Of a stretch of 64,000 bases of DNA, positions 7,582-16,914 are shown piece after piece. This stretch comes from Rhodothermaceae bacterium (lineage in GTDB: Bacteria; Bacteroidota; Rhodothermia; Rhodothermales; Bin80). Position 1 is the first letter of the stretch; the number at the start of each line of letters is the position of its first letter. The DNA is taken from contig VXSC01000019.1 of assembly GCA_009838195.1 (NCBI GenBank), positions 62,001-126,000 of the forward strand, given 5' to 3'. A program made the position numbers and the translations under genes. The notes below the pieces were generated by a model. The model worked only from the letters and a program-made list of their open reading frames with translations. It made no database searches and was not told where the DNA came from.

Positions 7582-10500
7582 TTAATAAGGGCGAATTTGC
7601 CCACATGTTCTCCTATACCAGGAGCTTCCACATGGAATACATACACACCAAAGGCAATATCCTGCTGCTCTTCCGTGCGAAGATCCCACCACTCCGCTCC
7701 ATCGCTCGTCACACCATCGTGATGAAGAGTACGGATCAGTTCCCCCCGGATATTAAAGATGCGAATGGTGCACTGCGGCGGAAGATTGATAAACTGGATC
7801 CGCCGCTCACCTCGGCCTTCAATTTGGCTTCTAGGTTCAAACGAAGAGGTGCCTACGTAGGGATTTGGAACCACAGCAATGCGATCAAGCTCGCTGCGTG
7901 CCAGATCCGTATCAATCAGCGATGAGCGTAGGGTAAACTGGAAGAAATCTCCCGTAGCAAACGGTTTTTTGCTACTCACATGAAAGGAGTTTCCAGCAGC
8001 AGGGGCAACAGAGCTTCCATCGGGAGAATTGAACTTGATCCGGTAACGAAAACGCCAAGGGCCACGACCGGTAGGACGCTCAGCGATAATAGCCTGATCT
8101 CCGGCATCAAACACACCGCTGTCATTGGTATCCTGCATAAAGAGTTCAGCAGGCATATTCTTGGTTTTGTTGATGGTGAAGATTGGAACTTCATCTCGCA
8201 AATATCCAAAGAATCGTGGTGGTCGATACAGGGAATCGTTCGGGGAAACCCAGATTAGCTGATAGTCGTCCGGCGATGCACGAAACGCTGATGTGGTATC
8301 CCGATCCACCGAGGCAATCCAGTTTGTGGAGTATCCATCCAAGGTACGCGGATCCAGATCATAGATTTCATTTTGCGTGCCCTCGTTTGCCAGAAATCCC
8401 GTCTGCATCGGGTCCAGTTGGCAACCCAAGGGAGGAGGACATTCGACGTTGTCTATTTCGATAATGAACCCGCCTGCGGGAGGGGTGGCATCAATCATTG
8501 GCGACGGGTCGATGAGGTTTTCACCGGAGACAATGTTTACCACCTCATAGGCTCTTGTCTGGTACAGGTCCGAAATATCAGACACGGGTTCGCTAAAGAA
8601 AGAAATACGATAGATCCCCTCAAAGTCGGCCTGCGCCTCCTGAATTACCCGTACATTGATGGATCCAGATCCGAGTCCTTCAGTTACGCGGCTTAGATCC
8701 TCATTTGCACCACCCTCGACATATCCAACAGGGACAGATCGCGGGACGACGACAGCGGCATTGCGTGAATATCCGGTTAGGCGTCCCGCCTGATTAACAC
8801 TAACATTGAAGGAGTTTTCTTGGGGATCAATTGACTCTTTCGTCGGATCATTAGGATCCCGGAACCCACGATCATATGCGACCAGTGCATAATAGTAGGT
8901 GATTCCGTTGGTTACATTCTCATCGATGTAGTAAAACTGGAGGCCAGTATTGTCTCCCAAATTATAAACGGCTTCGCCTTCTAAGACGGTGACAGGTCCT
9001 TGGATATCGTTCTCTAAATCCCACTGAGCAATGGGCTTAAAGAAGGTAGCAGTGCCATCTATGTCCGTAATTGTGCGCGCATCAAAGAGTAGAGGATCCG
9101 TGCCTTTATAAAGTTTGAATCCTTCAAAGTCAAACTCTTGGGTAAAGCGGTCGAAGCTTCGGACCGCTATTGTATCCCAACTAAGCACGACGCGCCCATC
9201 ACCAGGGACCGCGGTCAATGCCGGTAGGAAGGGGGGCTGAGCAAACGTGTAATCAGCATTGAAAATGCTTTGGGCCGTACGACGGTTTTTGAAGAAATCA
9301 CGCTCATCTTCTCCAAAGATCCAGGCCGTAGAGAAGAAATCTGTCCCCCCCGATTCGAGCCCAATTTCTCCAGAGGAGAAAAGGATGAAGGGCTCAAGGT
9401 CCGCCTTAAAGGCTTCAGGTTTCGTTCCCAAGGGAAATTGGGCATAGTTGATGATACGATCCCACATCCACGAGTCGTCGCGTAGATTATCTCCGCTTTC
9501 ATAAAAGGGGCGAGTCTGTAAATCAAAGCCAGTCAAGCCAACCTGATCAGACTCATCTACATCCAATTCGTCAAAATTAGGCTCCCCAAGAGTGGGGATC
9601 CCATCAGCCTCACCATCATCGGGGCCAGGGTAGCCCAGATCAAATGGTCCTTGACCATCTCGGCCTACATCATTGTTGAGTGCCTCGCCGGGATCTAGGA
9701 TTCCGTTGCCATTTTCATCGGAAAAGCCAACCCAGTCCAAGTTCTCATCCCCAGTCCACCAGCGTCCAGCGATGTACGCCGGTCGCGACTCGATGGGGCC
9801 ATAATAGGCTTCAAAATCCACCAGATTATACATTGAACTGGCAACCCCCAGGATCTGCTGCTGTCCTTCTACCAGTGTACCGGGACCGTTGAATCTGGAC
9901 TCATCGGTCATCCCATCTTCGTCGTTGTCCAGTGCATCACTCGCTCGAGCCGGGCTCTCAAGGAATGCAAACCCGGTATACCCTAAGTCATAGTTCCCTC
10001 CAGTGGGGCGTGTACCAATCCCATCCTGATCCCAGCCGTATGCAACATCCTGCTGAGGGTCAAAGGCCGCATTTTCGTCACCCTCCTCATTCCCTAGGCC
10101 ATAATCCATGATTTGTCCCAGATAAAGATCCGTATGGGTTTTATTCGAGACGTTTGTGATCCGGTAGAGGATGAACATGAGATCTTCCGCAAGTACATTG
10201 GCCCACTGGAAGAGGCGAACCTGTGTTTGCAGTCCCATTCCCCCGATCGTCGAATCTGCACTGCTTGCATAGAACACACCGTATTCACTGTTTGGTCGTT
10301 GCGTTTCGGGGTCAATGGCATACTCTAAATCTGTAAAGTCATCCATCACGTAGAAGCTTTCCAGGTCTGCATTAAAGACATTTCGACCAAAAAAGCCGTT
10401 CCAGTTCCCCGGCCAACCGGGGTCATCAGGGTTGTTTAGGCGATCGGGCCAGAACTGGGGCCAGGAAGTCGGGTCATCACTAAGGGCGGGGGTAGGGGTC

Positions 10501-10955
10501 CGCTGTCCAGTAATTGGGTCCAAGCGATTCTCATTCATGAACCCTGGCAGGGGAGTCCACCCCCAGAGAGAACCGTCCGGGCTTAACCGTTTTCCAAAAT
10601 CCCGATACGTAAGGATGACTGGATTCAGGATCGTATCGTTTCTGGCTCCTGAGAAAAATTCCGGCCACTTAAGACGTTCCCCTGGAACCTGTCCGGCGAC
10701 CATGATTCCCACGCCATCAATGTGGCGCCCTCCGATACCTCGCGGCCAAACCCCCCATGGGATGTCATTCCATCGGGCGAGCTCACCGTGATTACGGAAG
10801 TTCGTCTCTATCAGATTACCATCCAAGATTCCACGTGCAATCAGAGTCTCATCTCCCCTGAGATCGGGAGGTATATTCTGCCCTTCTGCGATTGGAGGCA
10901 GTATACAGAGCAAGCCCAGGCCAAGAAGGATACATTGGATTTTTGAGCACTGCAT
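7578..10955 (-). CDS. Large secreted protein with Fn3-like and Ca-loop segments and a C-terminal sorting-like domain
   Basis: An 1125-aa exported protein (signal peptide about 1-25, ending AEGQ) with no enzyme motif I can recognise. The N-terminal 400 residues are rich in Trp, Gly and Asp and mention no catalytic pattern. Dockerin/EF-like Asp loops occur around residues 340-480 (DNDEDGMTDE, DENGNGILDPGE) and again near 940 (DTNDSGVFDAGD). A fibronectin-III-like region begins near 575 (PALTAVPGDGRVVLSWD). The last 85 residues (VVPNPYVGTSSFEP, RIFNIRGELIRTL, FALIK end) resemble a T9SS type A sorting domain. It overlaps its upstream TonB receptor by one base and its downstream PorV-like gene by four. 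Proteins of this build beside a TonB receptor occupy the place where SusD-type surface lipoproteins are usual, so a surface-capture role is plausible but unproved. Confidence 0.7.
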   Translation of the reverse strand: MQCSKIQCILLGLGLLCILPPIAEGQNIPPDLRGDETLIARGILDGNLIETNFRNHGELARWNDIPWGVWPRGIGGRHIDGVGIMVAGQVPGERLKWPEFFSGARNDTILNPVILTYRDFGKRLSPDGSLWGWTPLPGFMNENRLDPITGQRTPTPALSDDPTSWPQFWPDRLNNPDDPGWPGNWNGFFGRNVFNADLESFYVMDDFTDLEYAIDPETQRPNSEYGVFYASSADSTIGGMGLQTQVRLFQWANVLAEDLMFILYRITNVSNKTHTDLYLGQIMDYGLGNEEGDENAAFDPQQDVAYGWDQDGIGTRPTGGNYDLGYTGFAFLESPARASDALDNDEDGMTDESRFNGPGTLVEGQQQILGVASSMYNLVDFEAYYGPIESRPAYIAGRWWTGDENLDWVGFSDENGNGILDPGEALNNDVGRDGQGPFDLGYPGPDDGEADGIPTLGEPNFDELDVDESDQVGLTGFDLQTRPFYESGDNLRDDSWMWDRIINYAQFPLGTKPEAFKADLEPFILFSSGEIGLESGGTDFFSTAWIFGEDERDFFKNRRTAQSIFNADYTFAQPPFLPALTAVPGDGRVVLSWDTIAVRSFDRFTQEFDFEGFKLYKGTDPLLFDARTITDIDGTATFFKPIAQWDLENDIQGPVTVLEGEAVYNLGDNTGLQFYYIDENVTNGITYYYALVAYDRGFRDPNDPTKESIDPQENSFNVSVNQAGRLTGYSRNAAVVVPRSVPVGYVEGGANEDLSRVTEGLGSGSINVRVIQEAQADFEGIYRISFFSEPVSDISDLYQTRAYEVVNIVSGENLIDPSPMIDATPPAGGFIIEIDNVECPPPLGCQLDPMQTGFLANEGTQNEIYDLDPRTLDGYSTNWIASVDRDTTSAFRASPDDYQLIWVSPNDSLYRPPRFFGYLRDEVPIFTINKTKNMPAELFMQDTNDSGVFDAGDQAIIAERPTGRGPWRFRYRIKFNSPDGSSVAPAAGNSFHVSSKKPFATGDFFQFTLRSSLIDTDLARSELDRIAVVPNPYVGTSSFEPRSQIEGRGERRIQFINLPPQCTIRIFNIRGELIRTLHHDGVTSDGAEWWDLRTEEQQDIAFGVYVFHVEAPGIGEHVGKFALIK

Positions 10956-13720
10956 TAGAAACGGTAGTTGAGTCCAATACTGACTTTACGTGGTGCCCCA
11001 AAGTTTCCCTGACGATAAAAGAACTCATCTAGGCTGTTGAGTCCACCTACCTGCGCACCTGTCCGCCGAAAGAGCTCCAGTGTGACCGATTCATCTGCGC
11101 GTCCGGTATCTTCGTACACGCCAACCTCCTGGACGGTATCAAAGACATTCTGGGCTTGCAGGAATAATTGCACGTTCGGTCGGATTCCAGGAATGCGGTA
11201 GTACATCCGGATATCCGTTCCAAATATGAGTGGTTTGGTTGCGTTATTCTTTTTTGCCGAGCGGATAAACTCTCGCACTGTTGTGTAAGGCGTACCGCTT
11301 TGCAAACGATTGATCAGCGTGATTGATAGTCCCGAGATTGGTTCCAAGGTAATCGTATTATTGAGCACATGTCTACGGTCCCAATCCAGTCGGACGAGAG
11401 AAAGTATTTCATCCAGGCCGGCCTGTTGGCGACCAAATGCTTCTCCAGGGCTAGAGGACGTGCCTTCCGCGAATTGAAGTGTGTAATCAATGGTCCAGCT
11501 CAAGGAGCCTCCGGGGCGCTGGAACAGGGAAAACGTGAGTCCCCGGATTGTGCCGTAATCCCGGTTAATCCACCGGATTACAAAGTCGCCTTGCGGGGTT
11601 CGTGAAATTTCCTGTCCTGTCAAGTTCCGCACGTCCTTTGAAAAGACCGTGATCTCCATCCCGATACGACTGGTGAACCCCTGTTGCAGCCCGATCTCAA
11701 ACGAGAGGGTACGTTCAGGATTGATCCCGGGATTACCAAATGAATTGGACAAGGAAGCGGGGTTGACCTCGTATTCAGGATTTGTGTACAGTAGCCCGAA
11801 CGAAGGAATCTGGAAGAAGAGCCCTGCCGAAAAACGCATCACACCGGTTTCCGAGATTGGGAATGCCACCCCAAGTCGAGGGCTAAGTTGCATGTCTACT
11901 TTTGCAGGCTCCCGGTTGGAGCGTGTGCTCCCTGGACTATCTGGATCGGGGATTTCTTCAAGCTCCCCCTGCCCCCAGTCAATTGGAGACAAATAATCCG
12001 GGTCAAAGTAATCAAACCGCAGGCCTGCATTTACAATCAATCCCGTGAATTCCATTTTGTCCTGGATGTACGCGGAGAACTCAACAGGTTTTGCCTGAAG
12101 GAGATTATCGGCGAACTGATCAGGGGACGGTTGGGGCAGGTTCCCTGTTCGGAAGGAACGTTCAATGCCAAAGTCACGGTTATCCAAGGTATGAAGACGG
12201 GCTTGGACTCCTACCTTGACAAGGTGAACCCGGTTGAGTTGATGGGAGTAATCGGCTACAACCGTATGTGTTGCCGTGAGTTGGTCACTGGTGCCCAGGT
12301 CATTGCCGGAGACAGCAAATGCATTGGCCCCCTGTAGAAATCCAAAATCGCTACTCACATAGCGTTCATCGAATGGAGACTCGTACAGATACACATCCGT
12401 CTTATCATGCAGATAGCTGTACGATAGATTGGCAAATGCACTGTTGCCGATCGTATAACGTACTCCCAAGATGTGTGTCTGGTTAAAAAAGTGAACGGTG
12501 TTTATCCCGTCAGGAGTGTACTTGCGAAAGTGACTGTATGGTTTGAAAGTGCCTGACTGGATAAAAATATTGTAGTCAAACTTCAGCCGGGAGGTCAATG
12601 AGTAACCGAGGGTGGCGTTTACAGACACGCGATCCGTGCGGTTACGGGGGACGAAATCGCCATTTCCTGAAGAGGCAATGATCCACGCCTCCGGGGGTAG
12701 TCCGGTATTTAGATTTTGGGATGAATCTGATGGCGCAAATAAATTTCGTCCAATAAAGTGCGAGTTGTCCTGCAGATAACGGACAGTGGCTTGGATTCCT
12801 AGACGATCACGAAGGATTGGGCCTCCCAGAGACGCCTGGACATCAACCAGGTTCGGTAAGCTGGCTGCTTCGGCATACGAGACCGTGTCTGGAGCAAAGT
12901 CGGAGAAGGAGAGTGCCTGTCCAGGGCCCGCGGTTCGTCCGACAAACTCCAAATCGCGATTACTGGCAATCGCGCCAGCATAGGCGAGGAGGGATCCACT
13001 CCATTTGTCAGGTACATCTTTCGTGACAATATTCACGACACCGCTGGTCGCCTGGCCATATTCAGCATTAAAGACCCCACTGATGACCTCCAGGCTTTCG
13101 ACCATGTTCTGTTCAATATCGAACGCGGCATCTTTGCTGAAGGCATTGGTAATGGGAACCCCGTTGACTAGGTAGGTCACTTCGCCAGTTCGTCCTCCTC
13201 GGAAGTGCCCGTCGACTACACCTGCTTGCAGGTTGATTGCATCCCGCACATTGGTCACCGGCAATACTTCAAGTTGTTCGGCATCAATCACAGATGTGGT
13301 TGTTGTCCGGTCCATCTCCACAATCGGGCGCTCTGCCACCACAATAACCTCTTCTCCCTCAATGGTCTCCTCACGAAGCTCAAAATTTACGGTGGTAGTT
13401 TGGTCCTGTACCACGCGTACATTTTGCGTGATCACGGTCGCGAAACCGACGAAGGATGCCCGAACACTGTAGGTTCCTGGAGGGACGTTCAGGATATGAT
13501 AATATCCATCTGCATCGGTTACTCCCCCGATTGAGGTTCCTACGATGACCACGTTCACCCCAGGCAGCGCCAAGTCTGTCCCTGCTTCGAGGACTCTGCC
13601 GGCAATCTTCCCGGTCGGGCCATCGGTGGGGTGGGCAGATAAACTTCCCACCCCACCGATAGAAAGCAAGAATAGGATCACGCAGAATCCAGCATGCTTG
13701 CGTCCCGATAATGTTTGCAT
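10955..13720 (-). CDS. TonB-dependent receptor with carboxypeptidase-regulatory-like N-domain
   Basis: A 921-aa outer-membrane active transporter. A signal peptide (to about 30) is followed by a CarboxypepD_reg-like domain (about 37-115: GKIAGRVLEAGTDLALPGVNVVI, DADGYYHILNVPPGTY), a TonB-box-like acidic link (EGEEVIVVAERP), a plug domain (about 140-250, VLPVTNVRDAINLQAGVV, YLVNGVPI, EVISGVFNAEYGQATSGVVNI) and a 22-strand barrel ending in VSIGLNYRF. The terminal Phe fits BAM recognition. There is no STN signalling domain and no SusD gene nearby. It uses proton motive force through TonB-ExbBD to bring a ligand into the periplasm; the ligand is probably an oligosaccharide given the operon and neighbouring GH16, but this is inference. 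Start and stop codons interlock with both neighbours (TAATG), which indicates translational coupling. Confidence 0.9.
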   Translation of the reverse strand: MQTLSGRKHAGFCVILFLLSIGGVGSLSAHPTDGPTGKIAGRVLEAGTDLALPGVNVVIVGTSIGGVTDADGYYHILNVPPGTYSVRASFVGFATVITQNVRVVQDQTTTVNFELREETIEGEEVIVVAERPIVEMDRTTTTSVIDAEQLEVLPVTNVRDAINLQAGVVDGHFRGGRTGEVTYLVNGVPITNAFSKDAAFDIEQNMVESLEVISGVFNAEYGQATSGVVNIVTKDVPDKWSGSLLAYAGAIASNRDLEFVGRTAGPGQALSFSDFAPDTVSYAEAASLPNLVDVQASLGGPILRDRLGIQATVRYLQDNSHFIGRNLFAPSDSSQNLNTGLPPEAWIIASSGNGDFVPRNRTDRVSVNATLGYSLTSRLKFDYNIFIQSGTFKPYSHFRKYTPDGINTVHFFNQTHILGVRYTIGNSAFANLSYSYLHDKTDVYLYESPFDERYVSSDFGFLQGANAFAVSGNDLGTSDQLTATHTVVADYSHQLNRVHLVKVGVQARLHTLDNRDFGIERSFRTGNLPQPSPDQFADNLLQAKPVEFSAYIQDKMEFTGLIVNAGLRFDYFDPDYLSPIDWGQGELEEIPDPDSPGSTRSNREPAKVDMQLSPRLGVAFPISETGVMRFSAGLFFQIPSFGLLYTNPEYEVNPASLSNSFGNPGINPERTLSFEIGLQQGFTSRIGMEITVFSKDVRNLTGQEISRTPQGDFVIRWINRDYGTIRGLTFSLFQRPGGSLSWTIDYTLQFAEGTSSSPGEAFGRQQAGLDEILSLVRLDWDRRHVLNNTITLEPISGLSITLINRLQSGTPYTTVREFIRSAKKNNATKPLIFGTDIRMYYRIPGIRPNVQLFLQAQNVFDTVQEVGVYEDTGRADESVTLELFRRTGAQVGGLNSLDEFFYRQGNFGAPRKVSIGLNYRF

Positions 13721-16620
13721 TATTTGATCAGGACCATACGTTGGGTCATTAGTACCGACGATCCTGTTTCAAGTCTATAGAAGTAAATACCGGATGCCAG
13801 CCCTTCGGCATTGAACTGGACCGTGTGTTTACCTGCCATGTGTGGTTTTCGATCTAACAGCGTTGCCACGGTCCGCCCCATTGCATCAAACACGCGCAGG
13901 GTTACGCTTTCGGAAGCGGGAAGTGAGAATTGGATTGAGGTGCTGGGATTAAACGGATTCGGATAATTCTGATCCAGAACAATCTCACCTGGCAGTTCTT
14001 CAACTTCAACATTCACTCCAGTTTCCATTGTTCGACCGACGAGTGCTACAGCCGGCCACTGTGCTGGCGTATTCCACCACTGCCCGTCTGCATTTGCCTT
14101 CGTTGACCATTGAATCTGATTATCACGGTTCCCTCCGTCCCCATCATTCAGCACGAAGTTGAAGGGGAAATAGCCAATTTCATCGCCGGTAGGCAAGGGA
14201 ACGACTGCATCCATGTCATCAACACTTTGAATCTGATCCATGGGGAACAGGGAAAGAATTTTGTAGCCAACAACCCCGCCATTTTCATCCGTGAGTTGAT
14301 CGTAGATTGCTCCTCCTCCTTGCGGGATTGCATCAATACTGAAGCCGACAAATGCATATGCTTCCGTACCTGCCTTGGTCCCGTCTCCCTGCCCACCGAT
14401 ACGGAACTGGTAGTCGGCGAATTCCCCACGCGTTGTAGCTCGTTCACGCAGATCCCGATCAGGAGGAGAACCGGTAAAGATCCCACCACCAGGTATATCT
14501 CTTAAATCATAGTTACCCCAGCCAAACTCAATACTGTCATGTTCCCAGCCGTCGCCAGGATTGCCACCAGACGCCTGCAACGAGATTTCATCATCCGTCA
14601 CCTCCACATATAGATAAAGTTCGGGGGGATCTGCATTGTAGCCTGCCCAAAGCTTGCCACTGAGGTCTTCATCCTCGCTCAATCGCCCACCATCCCCAGG
14701 TTTCGAATGTGCCATGTTGAGTTCAAAGGGCATATATCCTTCTGGGAACCCATCTACTACAATATTCTCGAATGAGTCATCAAAAAGTAGATCACTCAGG
14801 TTGTCGACCTCGTCCATGGTTAACTCGGCAATGTAAGGCTGGACAGTAAGGTTTTCATTTGCGACACTGGCCGTGCTCGTGGAGACGTCCTCGTTCTCAA
14901 CCCCCGAATCATTAAGCGTGGTGACTGCGTAATTAAGTGTAAGCGGCCCAAGGGATGAATGAGGAAGCTCAAACCTGTGAGCAGTTGAGGTAACATCGCC
15001 ACCGACTTGGGCCACAAGTCCCACACCGGTTACCCCGATATCCGTGATTTCTTCTAGGCTATAATAAACCCTGTAAGCACTGGCGCCGTCGACACTCGCC
15101 CAGGAAACTGTGTTACTATCGGCTGTAGCCACAGCAGAAACTCCCGCAGCTGGTGGTGGTGGTGCGGTTTGGTCGGAGAGGTCCAGATCCACAGCCCCGA
15201 TGTAGACATCGTCCAAATAAATATTTCCCCCACCATCATTGTTGTCAAAGTGGACTCCGAGGTTCTGAACGTTCGTCCACTCAAATTCTTGCCATAGATC
15301 GGGGTTGTCTGAGGTATTGGGTCCTAATTCGTCAGAAACGCCAACCCCGAATTGCCCGTTAGACCATGCACCGGCATATTTCCACAGGCTATCCAAGCCA
15401 TCAAGCTCTCCAGCAGCTTTGGCATCTTCCAGTTCGGCATACGTGGGTGGGGGAAGAGGCACAGAGATTGTATGCCATTGGCCGTCACGCATGCTTTCAG
15501 GGATGCGCCAGACTAGGCGAAAGGGCAGGTCAGCCGATCCGTCGTTCGCGCCACTACCATCGGTTTTATCCTCCATCAATAATTGAACTCTAGGTTTTCC
15601 CGCATTCACGGGGTCAACCCAAATTCGGGCGTGGAGAACATCTCCGTCCATCCGATTTTGTGACATATCTACGCCCACATCTGCCGCAAACTGGAACTTC
15701 TGGAATGACCAGGTATCTTGCACGTATTGGTGAAGCGTTATTTTATTTGTGGGGTCGCTCGGATCGTCTACGACCTCACCATTAAATTCTGGAATCATCG
15801 TGTTGACTCCGTTGACAAAAAAGATGAAGTCATCTCCGAGAGGTGGGCCTGGATCACCAGGCTCAGCTGGGGGATGGAGTTCCAGATCCGCGGCCCCGAT
15901 GTAGACATCATCGATATAAATCGTATTTCCGCCTTGGCTGTTGTCAAATTGTACCCCAAGGGTCTGAACGTTCGTCCACTCAAATTCTTCCCACAGGTCG
16001 GGACGCTCTTCAGTGTTAGGGCCCAATCTATCACTAATTCCGACTCCAAAGTTTCCCGGAACGGAGTACGCACCGGCGTAGAACCACAAGCTATCCAGGC
16101 CATCCAGTTCCCCGGCTGCTCTGGCGGCTTCCAGCTCGTCGTATGTAGCGGGTGGGAGTGGTACAGAGATCGTGTGCCACTGGCCGTCACGCATGCTCTC
16201 GGGGATGTGCCAGACCAAGCGGAACGGCAGATCTGCTGATCCGTCATCTGCGCTGTCTCCATCGGTTTTGTCTTCAAACATAAAATGAACTCTCCCCTTA
16301 CCAGCATTTTCGGGGTGAACCCAGAATCGGGCATGAAAGACATCCCCATCCTCCCGATTTTGTGAGATATCAACGCCTACTTCAGGTACCCAACGGAACG
16401 CGTTGAACGTCCAGCTTCCGTACGTAAACTCAATGACCTTATTTGTGGCGTCCGCAGGATCGTCAACAACCATGAGATCGTGTGCTGGGACCATCGTGCT
16501 GATTTCGTCGACAAAGAAAATGAAGTCGTCTCCTAGCGGTGGACCAGCTTGACCCTGCACATTTGTGACTCCTACAAGCACAAGTGCGAGGGTTAATAAT
16601 GGAGTAAGTGTGTGTTTCAT
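13720..16620 (-). CDS. Secreted carbohydrate-binding-like protein with duplicated domain and T9SS tail
   Basis: The start at 16620 gives a clean signal peptide (ending NVQGQ) and a GGGAG ribosome site five bases upstream; a longer frame to 16701 lacks both. Two tandem copies of a domain of about 225 aa follow (about 27-250 and 255-480), each opening GPPLGDDFIFFV and containing MRDGQWHTISVPLPP, LDGLDSLW and IYIDDVYIGA or IYLDDVYIGA. They look like jelly-roll carbohydrate-binding modules. A fibronectin-III-like segment comes next (about 485-590), then a CBM9/DOMON-like domain (about 600-855) and a T9SS type A sorting domain (NYPNPFNPSTSIQF to the end). No catalytic motif was seen. It is the first gene of the five-gene operon and, with an operator-like site 100 bp upstream, a good candidate for glycan capture in the role SusE/SusF proteins play elsewhere. 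The binding function is inferred from fold-like features. Confidence 0.75.
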   Translation of the reverse strand: MKHTLTPLLTLALVLVGVTNVQGQAGPPLGDDFIFFVDEISTMVPAHDLMVVDDPADATNKVIEFTYGSWTFNAFRWVPEVGVDISQNREDGDVFHARFWVHPENAGKGRVHFMFEDKTDGDSADDGSADLPFRLVWHIPESMRDGQWHTISVPLPPATYDELEAARAAGELDGLDSLWFYAGAYSVPGNFGVGISDRLGPNTEERPDLWEEFEWTNVQTLGVQFDNSQGGNTIYIDDVYIGAADLELHPPAEPGDPGPPLGDDFIFFVNGVNTMIPEFNGEVVDDPSDPTNKITLHQYVQDTWSFQKFQFAADVGVDMSQNRMDGDVLHARIWVDPVNAGKPRVQLLMEDKTDGSGANDGSADLPFRLVWRIPESMRDGQWHTISVPLPPPTYAELEDAKAAGELDGLDSLWKYAGAWSNGQFGVGVSDELGPNTSDNPDLWQEFEWTNVQNLGVHFDNNDGGGNIYLDDVYIGAVDLDLSDQTAPPPPAAGVSAVATADSNTVSWASVDGASAYRVYYSLEEITDIGVTGVGLVAQVGGDVTSTAHRFELPHSSLGPLTLNYAVTTLNDSGVENEDVSTSTASVANENLTVQPYIAELTMDEVDNLSDLLFDDSFENIVVDGFPEGYMPFELNMAHSKPGDGGRLSEDEDLSGKLWAGYNADPPELYLYVEVTDDEISLQASGGNPGDGWEHDSIEFGWGNYDLRDIPGGGIFTGSPPDRDLRERATTRGEFADYQFRIGGQGDGTKAGTEAYAFVGFSIDAIPQGGGAIYDQLTDENGGVVGYKILSLFPMDQIQSVDDMDAVVPLPTGDEIGYFPFNFVLNDGDGGNRDNQIQWSTKANADGQWWNTPAQWPAVALVGRTMETGVNVEVEELPGEIVLDQNYPNPFNPSTSIQFSLPASESVTLRVFDAMGRTVATLLDRKPHMAGKHTVQFNAEGLASGIYFYRLETGSSVLMTQRMVLIK

Positions 16621-16719
16621 GGGGCTCCCAATGTTAGGTGAAATAAAAGATTCCGGACTATGGCAGGTTGCCAGTAAATTTACGAGGCATGCCCGCAGCA
16701 TTTCCGGAAAGAGCGAATA

Positions 16720-16736
16720 TACGAAAAGGTTTTCAT
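16720..16736 (-). promoter_or_regulatory. Candidate operator, copy 1
   Basis: TACGAAAAGGTTTTCAT is a palindromic GAAAA-GG-TTTTC core lying 100 bp upstream of the carbohydrate-binding protein start. On the gene's strand it reads ATGAAAACCTTTTCGTA. The same 17-mer, differing only in the two central bases, occurs 85 bp upstream of the MFS operon. Size and symmetry suit a LacI-family repressor, and a lacI-type gene lies 3 kb away. Confidence 0.6.
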
Positions 16737-16914
16737 AAATACCTAATGGGGCGACTTATCTGGCCGAATTGTAATTTCAGAAATCAAGTCAGGTCACGGC
16801 CCATTTCCCGGGTCATTAGTCGGATACGGCTTCATTAGAGTCTGCCCAAACGATCCTTAGTCGCGAGTCGGTTCGGGTCGAATAATTAGGGGATCTACCT
16901 GGGAGGCCCATTCT

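Noticed and set aside
15795-16373. 192-codon minus-strand frame inside the carbohydrate-binding protein gene
   Set aside because: An out-of-frame shadow of the duplicated domain; the main frame has clear signal peptide, repeats and sorting tail.
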